Of a stretch of DNA of 64,000 bases, positions 12,301 to 22,463 are shown one piece after another. Within the stretch, counting starts at the first letter, position 1; every line of letters begins with the position of its first letter. The stretch is from Coffea arabica (taxonomy: Eukaryota; Streptophyta; Magnoliopsida; Gentianales; Rubiaceae). The stretch spans positions 13,351,638 through 13,415,637 of the forward strand of contig NC_092314.1 of assembly GCF_036785885.1 (NCBI RefSeq), in the 5' to 3' direction. The position numbers and the translations under genes were made by a program. The notes under the pieces were generated by a model. It did no database searches. It worked only from the letters and a program-made list of their open reading frames with translations, and was not told the DNA's origin.

Positions 12301-14068
12301 TGGCTTTCCATAACGTTGTACAAGGGTCATAGCATCCATATATCGCCGTCGCATATCTCTTGGCCCTCCTATAAAACTTGCAGGCAGGATGATACGTTTT
12401 CCCACATCTGATGCATTTGTGTTTCCTTTTGCTATGATATCGAGCAATCCTTGATAGGTCTCTATTCTCAATTTGTTCTGTTTGCTTCTGTGAAATTCAA
12501 GGCGTGATGTCTCTAATTTCACATAGCTATCAACAGAATATTGCTGGAATAGACGGCCAATATGCAGCAAGTTTGACTGATCTCCATTTCGCATTTGGAA
12601 TTTGTAAGCATAATATTCTCTGCATGAGACAGTTGGTCTTTGTCTTTTTTTCTTTTTGGCAGCTGTTAAGATTAGAAAAATGTAAGAAGGAGGTCACTTA
12701 TATATGAGAGCAAATAAGAATGAAAGAATATAAATATTTGTAATTGCAGTTATACCTGTTTGTTCTGCAGAAAATAGTTGTTCTATATCATTGCATTCAT
12801 TGATAGAAACCAAATTTTCCTTTTCACAAGTTTGATGGGGTTGTTGAAGAATCTGAGTTTTTGTTTTTCTAAGAATTCCAGGATGCCATCCAGTTTCTCC
12901 GCGAGCAAATATCAGTGGATACTGTAACGTGTCATAACAACCATAATATTGCTTAACTATTTTTCTATCTCCTGTCTTTGTACAGATTTCAATTTCTCTT
13001 GACTTGTCTCCATTAACATTGTCATTCTCTGACCAAATTGCTGCAACTTGAGACACTGAAGGAACATTGAAAACACGTTAATCTAATCCAGGATTGGATT
13101 TCAGGAAAATTTTGTATTTATCAATCTCTTCAATGTCTGCCAATTTTCGGATAAACATAGAATAAGGATTGTCATCAAGGACAGATTTTAGTTGCTGAAC
13201 AATTGATTCCTTGAATTTGCTTGACAGAGCCATTCTATTCTGCATCTCATGTTCTGTATCATAAAAATAAAGCTGCAGATTCGATGCTTTTTCACTAGTA
13301 GAAGGTTTGAGTGGATTGACAAAATGATAAATCTGTCCTTGAACTCGAAATGTGTAGATGCCTCTGTTTCTTTTGCTCAGCTCTTTGTCATAATGAACTC
13401 CCAATGATGTGAAAGCAAACATATTGTTGTAGCTCCTGATACATTGTCTGAATTCAATACTTTCAGGAGTGTTTCCTTTATAAAGCTGCAGCAACTTATC
13501 TGGCATTTTTGTTTCTGCTAGATGAACTTCTCCTGATGCACAACAAAATCTTGGTGGTTCCATATAAAACCGTTTAGCATGACAATGTGGACAATCTGGA
13601 ACAGATGGGAGGATGGTTGGTTCTAATTGTATTTGTTGGAGCAATGATGTATTTTTTCTGCGGCGTACAGGAGCTAGAAGGATTGAATAGGAATTTTGAT
13701 AAGTTACAATAGGAGGATAGAAAAGGTTTGTATTATGTATAAAGAGATAAAACAAAGAAAGATGGTATTAAAGAGTGTTGTCGCACCAGGCTGATTTTGG
13801 ATAGTCGAGGATGAATTTGATGATTTTGTCATTAGCGTTGACTGTGCTGAAAATTGATTAGTATGATTTCAGCTATAAAAGTGAGAGAAAACCAGAGTGC
13901 AATATTGATATGTATTATAATTATATATTATTGAATAGTTATGGAGGTTATTAAAATAGGCAGAAAGCGTACATGTAGAAATGGGACAATTGAACCACTG
14001 AGTAGTAATATGAGATGACGGTGAACCAAAGAGATCTTGTAAAACAGGATCATTGACTGCAGGAAGAT

Positions 14069-14103
<35 letters not shown>

Positions 14104-14599
14104 GAATGAAAGAATCAGGAATTTAGATAGTATTGAGATGATAGGTAAGCAGGGGGGAAAATTATACAAAAGAGTGAAAAAGGAAATAGATACATGGATC
14201 AATGTCAGATATAGCTGATGTAGATAAGTTGTCCAGTACGTGAGGAAATTGTGGAGCAGGCAAGGGAAAGCATGAGGAGGGACTTGGAACAAAAGAGGAT
14301 GATGGCAAAAGAGCATCAAGAGATTGATGATGCAAAGAGCTGGTAGCTTCTGATGCATTAGTATAAATAGGGACATCAATTAAATGGTCCTCATCTTCTG
14401 AAGAAATAGGGACAGAAGAAACATCTGTGACAATAACAGCATGTGGTGCATGGAGTGGAATAGATTGTGTGTTTTTGGTAGCCATCTGCGTAGCATGCTG
14501 CTGGCGTCTGATTATCTCTGCAGCATATCTTTCTCGGCGTCGTCGATTATTTTCGATGCGATATTCATCTTGGGAGGAAAATTTACGTTTTCGAGGCAT
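9334..14599 (-). pseudogene. Helitron Rep-helicase (RepHel) with one in-frame stop
   Basis: The start MPRKRKFSSQDEYRIENNRR at 14599 is followed by an intron-split N-terminus (small exons near 13973-14050 and 13795-13850), an exon 13081-13673, an exon about 12756-13077 and a long last exon 9334-12662. The Rep part has GLPHAHFLIIL (HUH-like, near 12066-12100) and the two-tyrosine motif KYIYKYIYKGHDR (near 11641-11690). The Pif1-type helicase part has GPGGTGKSFLYK (near 10634-10660), IIWDEAAM (near 10401-10428), FGGDFRQTLPVV, TINKAQGQT and YVALSRAK. Its role is rolling-circle nicking and unwinding of the Helitron. A TAA at 13080-13078 interrupts NPGLD|RVFNVPSVSQVAA where the family usually has Gln (CAA to TAA). 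No nearby donor lets splicing skip it. The rest of the frame is open, so inactivation looks recent. Confidence 0.85.
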
Positions 14600-15593
14600 A
14601 CTAAATAAAAGTAATGAACACAGAGAAATATATGGTATAATTAACAGGATGAATGATTGTATATGATAGTTGATCAATGAACTCAGGAAAAATGAGGAAT
14701 ATAATAGTGCAGAAATCACAATGAGCGTCGATGTAGAAAATAATGTAAAAGATAACATCAGAATAAGAATATAGAAACCTCATATAAGGCAGCAGGATAT
14801 AGACGCTCTAAAAATAGCAAAAGGGATATAAAATGATATTGTTACCTTGTATCTGATATCAAAAAGCTATGAAGAAACGGAAGAAGGAGGAGTTGACAGA
14901 AGAGCTTGTAACTGAAATATATAAAAATGGTTAGTAAAATGAAATGGAAACTAGAGGGAAAAAAGTATAACAAGAATATGAATAAAAATCAACAAAGAAG
15001 AATTTAGAGTAAAATAGAATGTCACAAAACATAAAAACATCATGCATGCAATAAATCTAAGAAATAGGGATGGCAAATTAAACAGCTATCATACACATCG
15101 GTTTCTAAGATGGAACATAGGAGAATAATATTTTTTTTTTGAAAAAGTTAAGGGAAGAGATAGTATAAAAGGCTACTATCAAAAGAAAGCTAACAAAATA
15201 AGATGCAGATGACATGAAAATTATAATGGGTAAAAGCACAGACAAGGGTGCTAAAAAAAGCACGTAACAAAAAAAATAACGAATCTTGCATGGGTAGAAA
15301 GCAAGAGATCCAGTACGAGAGAAAAGCATGCAAGGGAGGTATAAATGCATCATCATAAATAAGAGTAATAAGACATAAGGATACAGGTACATATCCGACG
15401 AAGCTATAAGAAGGAAAAATGACAGAGAGGTTATTAATGGAAGAAAAGCAGTGATTGATGAGATATATAGATAACATAAGCGAAACAAACTAAGTGTAAA
15501 ATAAAAATAGAGATTTATAGAAGAAAACTAACAATAAGAGAGTAATTTACCAGGTAGAAATCGCAGGAAGAAAGATACAGCAAAATAGGGAAT
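14600..15593. other. Helitron 5' noncoding region upstream of RepHel
   Basis: This stretch is AT- and purine-rich and has no convincing gene. Minus-strand ORFs of 60-127 codons here are hydrophobic, have no recognisable domain and overlap in several frames, as expected from a T-rich strand. It may contain the RepHel promoter and 5' leader. Confidence 0.5.
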
Positions 15594-18033
15594 ACAGGAA
15601 CGAGAGGAACTTGCAGTATAGTTGGATGAAGAAGCTTAGCTGTGAAAGATAGTGGGAAGGAAAGAACCGGAATAATAAATTGAATAAAAGGGAAATTTGA
15701 TGACAATAAAGATCGGACGGCTACAAGAGTGGGAGGAATAAGAATAATTATATTATGAATGGTGATAGGCAATTGCAAGTACCAAACAATCAAGTGGATG
15801 CATTTAATGAAGATTAGATAGTGAAAATGATTGATGTGAAAGGAAAATGAAAAAGTAGTATGAATGCAATTAGATGAATAACACGTGGTTAAACAGTAGT
15901 TTGAATAGCAAATGAATACATGAGCAGATTAAATATCAATTACACAATAAAAGAGCTGATAATATAAAAAGCAATTGAAGAAAAGAGGAAATCGGAAGAA
16001 TTGTGGAACTAAGAAGAATTCTGGAACTAAATATAGTGAAAGAAACATTTTTGAAATACAGGAAAATGATCTTAGATTTTTTAGAGAAAGAATGTAATTA
16101 ACAATCATATTTTTTGGACAAGCATTTTGGGAAAAAAAGATTTTATATATTTATTTATTCATAAATAGATATATAGCTAATTATTGTTCTATATTTGCTA
16201 TATATGTTTTATGTAAAATATAGGAAAATGATCTTATATTTGTAAAAATAAGAATGTAATGAGTAATCCCTTGTTTAGGCTAGGATTTTTTGGAAAACAA
16301 AATTGTGTATTTGTTTATAAATAGATATGTAATTAATTATTGCTTTATAGTTGCTATATTTGTTTTATGATGCTTACGTTTCAAATGTCAAATTGCTTAT
16401 CTTTAAAATGTCAAATTTATAAGCTAATAATTTAATATATGTAACAAAGATTATTAAAATAGGATTTTTGTATGAATATAAGGCAACACAAAATAGAACA
16501 ATTAGTTTATAATTTATTGGGTAAATAACAAGTTTTTTTCTTGGTTTATTTTGGTGACAAAATGAATATTCAAAGTTTGTACAATTTTTTTCCATGGACA
16601 AGATAAAAATGCAAGCAATTAATATATATATAGATTATAAAGCAAAAGTTTGTAAAAAAGTAATGGTTTAATATGTATTCAAATTTTGCAGAGAATTCAT
16701 ATCCTAATACAAAAATGCATAGAACTAATATATGTATATTGTCAGGCAAAACAGGAACGAGAGGAACTTGCGGTATAGTTGGATGAAGAAGCTTAGCTGT
16801 GAAAGATAGTGGGAAGGAAAGAACCGGAATAATAAATTGAATAAAAGGGAAATTTGATGACAATAAAGGTCGGACGGCTACAAGAGTGGCAGCAATAAGA
16901 ATAATATATTATGAATGGTGATAGGCAATTGCAAGTACCAAACAATCAAGTGGATGCATTTAATGAAGATTAGATAGTGAAAATGATTGATGTGAAGGGA
17001 AAATGAAAAAGTAGTATGAATGCAATTAGATGAACAACACGTGGTTAAACAGTAGTTTGAATAGCAAATGAACACATGAGCAGATTAAATATCAATTACA
17101 CAATGAAAGAGCTGATAATATAAAAAGCAATTGAAGAAAAGAGGAAATCGGCAAGATGGAATTGTATAGAAAAGGGATAAAGTATCAAAATAGTTTATTA
17201 ATTAATGAGTATTGTTAAAATAATATTTTTGAAACAGACACAAGATATCTTATATTTTTCAAGCTAATATCTAACTAATTATTGATTTTATAGAGAATAA
17301 GAAGAACTCTGGAACTAAATATAGTCAAAGAAACATTTTTGAAATACAGGAAAATCATCTTAGATTTTTTAGAGAAAGAATATAATTAGCAATCATGTTT
17401 TTTGGACAAGCATTTTGGGAAAAAAAGATTTTATATATTTATTTATTCATAGATAGATATATAGCTAATTATTGTTCTATATTTAGTATATTTGTTTTAT
17501 GTAAAATATAGGAAAATGATCTTACATTTGTAAGAATAAGAATGTAATGAGTAATCCCTTGTTTAGGCTATGATTTTTTCGAAAACAAAATTGTGTATTT
17601 ATTTATAAATAGATATGTAACTAATTATTGCTTTATACTTGCTATATTTGTTTTATGATGTTTACGTTTCAAATATCAAATTGCTCATCTTTAAAATGTC
17701 AAATTTATAAGCTAATAATTTAATATATGCAACAAAGATTATTAAAATAGGATTTTTGTATGAATATAAGGGAACACAAAATAGAACAATTGGTTTATAA
17801 TTTATTGGGTAAATAACAAGTTTTTTTCTTGGTTTATTTTGGCGACAAAATGAATATTCAAAGTTTGTACAATTTTTGTGCATGGAAAAGATAAAAATGC
17901 AAGCAATTAATATATATATATAGATTATAAAGCAAAAGTTTGTAAAAAAGTGATGGCTTAATATGTATTCAAATTTTGCAGAGAATTCATATCATAATAC
18001 AAAAATGCACAGAACTAATATATGTATATTGTC
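15594..18033. repeat. Two long direct repeats inside the Helitron 5' region
   Basis: Unit 1 (15594-16744) and unit 2 (16751-18033) both start 'acaggaacgagaggaacttg' and both end 'agaactaatatatgtatattgtca'. They are highly similar along their length. Unit 2 is longer, mainly because of about 130 bp near 17155-17295. Each unit also contains two diverged copies of a sub-repeat of about 150 bp (in unit 1 near 16065-16210 and 16218-16370) starting 'ggaaaatgatctta'. No supported coding sequence. Confidence 0.8.
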
Positions 18034-18305
18034 AATTGATATGTAAATGGGTGCAAATTCGCAGGAGGAATATAAAAAACAAAGACCACAAAGTAGAAAT
18101 AAGAGGCAAAGACCACAAAGTACAAAATTGGGATGTTAATTACAAAGGAACCAAGATAGAAGGGCAAAATCGGAACATAAAAGGTAACAAAATCACAAAT
18201 GCGGATGACAATCCTCCAAGACAGCTGAGGGCACGGCCTGTGGAAAGACAGAAGAGGCCAAAATCAGCAAGCAAATTACAAGAAAACCAGGACAATTCAC
18301 TGTAG

Positions 18306-18341
18306 CGGAGCCTTGGCGGCTTTATGTAGTTTAGGATAGGA
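18306..18341 (-). other. Helitron 5' terminus
   Basis: The minus strand reads TCCTATCCTAAACTAC followed by a GC-rich subterminal part with GGCTCCGCTACAGTG. It is preceded by host A (18342 is T on plus), as expected for Helitron insertion between A and T. Confidence 0.7.
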
Positions 18342-18349
18342 TATGCTAG

Positions 18350-20850
18350 GTTCAATTCTTTCAATGAAATGGTCTTTTGATCTTTTTGTTATACATTAAG
18401 TGCATTTCATGAACTGAGTACAACTTCCTTCTTTGGATGATTGGGATTTCTTGGTAACTGACTTTTAAAAAATCTCTTAAGGAGTCCTCCACCATGCACC
18501 TTTGCGTCTTCGAAACGCACTTATTTTAGTAAGTGCTACACTAACCTCCTTTTTTTTTTTTTTTTGTCAAAAAACACGTTTAAAATACAAATTTCAAGGT
18601 GGACAGTTTAAAATTGGCTTTTGTATTTGGGAAAAACGTATTAGCAAATTTTCAAGTCCTTAGAGCATAGTGGAAGGGTGAAAACGGAATTTGGTAAAAT
18701 TTAGCTCAAAGAGAAGCTTGCTCGTAAGTTATTTTAATAATAAATTTTTGATCCCTCATATATTTCGTGTAACAATTTGTCCCTTGAACATTAAAAGCAT
18801 TAAAATCAAATACTTTTGTTCATTCATTACTATTGTTAGAGCAGACAGAATGAACAATATTTTTGTCCGCTAGAAATCAAAGAATCAAGACTAACAAAAT
18901 AAATGAAGATATAACCCAATCAAACTCACAAAATACAAGACAAGTCAAGCTAGGTATCCTTTTTTGCAAATGCCATATCAATAAGGCAAAATGACCAATT
19001 TCATCCTTAAACTTTGTTGCTAGTGCCAATTTTGTCCCTAACTTTTATTTCTAGTCAATTTGATAAATTGCAATTTCAATTGAAGACTTCTGTGGTGGCC
19101 CCACTACCAAAAACCTATCTAACTCCTAATTGACCAATTAAATAATGGTATTATGGGAATGTCATTCATAGGACCGTAATAAAACAAGTAAACCGTGTAA
19201 AAACTCACCAGATAAAACGTTTAAATTATGTTAAAAAATCACCAAATAAAATTTTTTTAAAGTTTAATCTTATTTTTTTACACGATTTACTTGATTTATA
19301 ATAGTCTAATGAGTGGCGTTCTCAAAATACCCTTGTTTAATTGGTCAATTAGAAGTCAGATCGATTTTAGGTGGTGGCACCACCATGGAATTCCTTAATT
19401 GAAACCACAAAATAAGGTCACAAATTATCTAAGAATAAAAGTTAGGGGCTAATTAGTACGAGTGAAAAAGCTTATGGATGAAATTGACTATTTTCCCTAT
19501 CAAGAAAGACTTTGAGGGAATTTTGACAAAATAATAAATAACTAGGATAACTGCACATAGGCCTATCAATCAGGCCATCTGAATCGGCTTTTAACAAGAT
19601 TAGATTCAACTCATATAGTTAGTACCACTTTCAAGTTTTCGACCATGAGTTTCGAGTTGATAAATGTGAATTTCTTATTTGACTCACAAAATATTTGGGT
19701 TGTGAATCTAATTCAAGTTTAGATCAAACTCATTTATTGCTTCTTAAGTTCCTTAATATAAGTACTATAACTATTAAGTTTTAAAGCTAATTTAACATCC
19801 ATGGGATCACAACATTAAAACTATATGCGAACCAATAACAGTTCATTAAAAAGTATATAAACCAAGAATTTTTCAATAATAATATATCCAATTAGTTCAA
19901 AGTATATGAAAAATAGTAATGAAACATGGTCAACAGTCAATACATTTTCAAAGGTCCTCAATTTGCTCATCCTAGGATTTGTCCTTCTGAATCTTTTGTT
20001 ATAATTTTGTGTATTTAATATTTTATTTCTATAGGAATATATTTTGATACATAACTCATAAATATAAAGTATTAGTATTACATATTTAGATATATAATTA
20101 TATATATATATATATATCAAAATATGAATATATTATATATAATTATATATATAGATGCAGATTAAAAGGCCGGACTTATATCGTGTTTAAGCCTAATAAA
20201 GCCTAAAGTTGGCTTACATTTAATTCGACCCTCATATTTAAGCCCAAACTCAACCCAATTCAATGACAGATTAGACTCGTTGAGCATTTTTTGGAACCAA
20301 ACAAGCCAAGCTCGAATTGGCCCAACTCCATTAAGAGTCCTAATTGCACATACATATGTTTGTCCTCTGTATATATGATGATCTCTCGACCTAGGTTCAA
20401 TGTTTTCAACGAAATGCTTTTTTGCTTTTTTCGTTATATATTAAGTGCATTTCATGAACTTAGTACAACTTCCTTGTTTGGATGATTGGGATTTCTTGCT
20501 AACTCATTTTGAAAACATCTCTTTAGGAGTCCTCCACCATGCTCCTTTATATCTTAGAAACACCACACTTATTTAGAAATTGCTACACTAACCTTTTTTT
20601 TTTTCAAAAACACGTTTAAAATACTTTCGAGATGGAATTTGACAAAATTTAGCTCAAGATGAAGTTTGCTCTAAACTATTTTAATAGTAAACTTTTGACC
20701 CCTCATCTATTTCGTATATCAGTTTGGCCCTTGAACATTAAAAGCATCAAATTCAAATACTTTTGTTTATTTATTGCTATTGTTAGAGCAAATGGAGTTA
20801 ACGATTTTTTTTTCCATATAGAAATCAAATAATCAAGACTTAATAAGAGT
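18350..20850. repeat. Direct repeat of about 2 kb period in the 3' flank of CslG-B
   Basis: About 18350-18890 and about 20390-20840 are similar: both start 'ctaggttcaat', contain 'taagtgcatttcatgaact', 'agtcctccaccatg', 'cacgtttaaaata' and 'cccttgaacattaaaagcat'. The same pair occurs in block R2 (46340-46810 and 48305-48840), so the repeat predates the segmental duplication. No gene; ORFs here are short and unsupported. Confidence 0.7.
18985..19497. mobile_element. Mutator-type MITE, 513 bp, R1 copy
   Basis: The terminal inverted repeats are GGCAAAATGACCAATTTCAT and, on the other strand, GGGAAAATAGTCAATTTCAT. Flanks are a 9 bp duplication with one change: tatcaataa (18976-18984) and tatcaagaa (19498-19506). 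The same insertion is at 46890-47418. The related flank of CslG-A has the empty site ('atatcatgaaagac', about 4512-4526). Confidence 0.85.
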
Positions 20851-20859
20851 AGTAGTAGA

Positions 20860-21375
20860 TCATCATCTTCCTCAGATTCCTCTCAAATTAGGACTTCTTT
20901 TGACTCTTGATTTCCAGTGAAGAAGATGGATCAAAAGCGAAACAATTCCAGGAGAGAACCTAACACCTCTTGTCTACCAATGTAGGTTGAGAAGCATTAT
21001 AGGGACTTCAAGGACTAGTGGGAACCCTAGCTGGAAACCTGCAATATGTCCTTTGCTTGGGGTATGATTCGTGAAAATCGTTGAATTTGAATTAAAAATT
21101 TGACATTCATGGCAATGTACTCTTTTCTAGGGCCAAGGATGCAAATTTTTGTAGTGGTTGAATGAAGAAATTTGTCATTGTTCAGTTGAAATCATACCTG
21201 GAGTATTTCAACGACTTGACAATAGAAAATCAAGTACAATTTGCTGAAGATTATGCAAATAGATGAGAGCGCAGAGCACGAATGGAGGCAAAAGTTCATT
21301 GTATGGAAGTTGATGTCAGAGAGTCTGCTTCAAAGGGAAAGAAACTCATCGTGGCTCTTTGAATCACATGTAGTT
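20860..21375 (+). pseudogene. Unknown gene fragment, R1 copy
   Basis: A conserved segment starts ATGGATCAAAAGCGAAAC near 20926 and would read MDQKRNNSRREPNTSCLPM before a stop; its R2 counterpart reads about 35 codons before a stop. Further on, pieces such as YANR and RRARMEAKVHCMEVD are seen in the same strand, separated by stops. The two copies are very similar but neither keeps an open frame. I do not recognise the family. It could be an old retrocopy or a captured gene piece; coding origin is an inference. Confidence 0.35.
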
Positions 21376-21488
21376 CCATTCTATTGGTCATTGGTCTTTA
21401 TTGCAGTTAAAGGGAACTGAAACGTAGTTGTGATGTGGGTTTGAATTTTGGGGATTTGAGGTAAAGCTGGCACCTCGTTCATGTAATG

Positions 21489-21772
21489 GATAGCTATTAA
21501 ATCCGATCTAGGCATCAACGCAGCAAGGAGACGATTCTACCAGCAGTGATTTAGCTGGGAATCAACTCGTCGAACCGGTGGGACTATAATATAATATTAT
21601 AATAATATAATGTTTTTTAAGTTGTTAAAAACAATGGAATTTTTTACCTTCTGATTGAACCGGACCAATTTTTTATTTTGACCGGTAAAACTACCAATTA
21701 AGATCTGGTTAAGTGGCTTGCTCACCGAGTCAACCGGTCGAACCACTGAGGTGCCCTGTTTAATAACTGTAG
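21489..21772. mobile_element. Short TIR element, R1 copy
   Basis: The ends are inverted repeats: ATAGCTATTAAATCCG and, on the other strand, ACAGTTATTAAACAGG. The interior has 'gaaccggtcgaac' type sequence. The same insertion is at 49483-49765 in R2. Target duplications are degraded. No coding sequence. Confidence 0.55.
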
Positions 21773-21917
21773 TGTGATGTGCAATTTCGTGTTGCATGGA
21801 AAAGACCGTTTATCATTGGAAATTGTCCTGTGCAATTTTTTGGCTTTTTTTTTTCCTTGCCCTGTTTTGGGTATTAAAATGAAAACAAGATGGATATGTT
21901 TAATTGACAGTTCAGTC

Positions 21918-22314
21918 TAGGAGTGCAATCAAGTCGAATTGAGCTCGAGTAGTACACTCAAAATCGACTCGAGTTAAAAAATTTAGAGTTATGCTCAAGC
22001 TTGAGTTCACCAAGATCGATTTTATTTTGACTTATTAGAGTTCGTGCAAACTAAGTCCAATTAAGTTCAATGGAGTCTAATCGAGTTTAACAAATGTAAA
22101 TTTACATTTTATATAAATTTAAACAACTGACAAAATAGTCATTTCATACTAATAAATAAAAAAAATTAATATATACACACACAGACACACATATATGAAG
22201 CTCGATTGAGAACTCAAACTCGAACTCAGTCAACGCGAGTTCAAGCTCAAAATTTGATCAAGCAAACTCGCAAATTATTAGTTTTCGATTGAGTTCGACT
22301 CATTTGCACCCCTA
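21918..22314. mobile_element. hAT-like MITE, CTCGAG family, R1 copy
   Basis: It starts TAGGAGTGCAATC and ends with the complement of TAGGGGTGCAAATG. The subterminal parts carry inverted 'gagctcgag/ctcgaact' repeats. It ends about 150 bp from the CslG-B stop codon. Shared with R2 (49909-50334). Confidence 0.7.
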
Positions 22315-22463
22315 ACTTAACCACAATCTCACGGTACAACTAAGACGTATAACCTTTTTCAGTTTTTGTCGAATTGCTTATCTCATGTAGACTACACACA
22401 ACAATAACTTTTATTTCCAACGAAGGAATAGGTTTACAAGAGACAAAATAAAGCATACTATAT

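Larger units (their letters stand above)
4600..18341 (-). mobile_element. Near-complete Helitron (about 13.7 kb) with Rep-helicase, RPA-like and B3-like genes
   Basis: On the minus strand the element starts with TC (18341-18340) in TCCTATCCTAAACTAC and ends with CTAG (4603-4600) after a GC-rich hairpin. It lies between an A (4599) and a T (18342) with no target duplication, the normal Helitron insertion. All three genes point the same way as the element. Host sequence on both sides belongs to the 5' flank of CslG-A: the left flank (4440-4599) resembles DNA around 18.91 and 19.51 kb. The A|TC pair at 18336 is an alternative 5' end. The Rep gene has one stop codon, so this copy is probably not autonomous now. 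Confidence 0.88.

Noticed and set aside
15105..15488. Hydrophobic minus-strand ORFs that could look like membrane proteins
   Set aside because: They overlap in several frames in T-rich Helitron DNA, have no conserved sequence and are not preserved between the two direct repeats.
15594..18033. CRISPR-like or satellite array
   Set aside because: Only two long units are present, without short regular repeats and unique spacers, and the DNA is plant nuclear.
18331..18336. Alternative Helitron 5' end at 18336
   Set aside because: It also has A before TC, but the TC at 18341 gives the longer standard-looking terminus. Only copies or an empty site can decide, so it is kept as an alternative.
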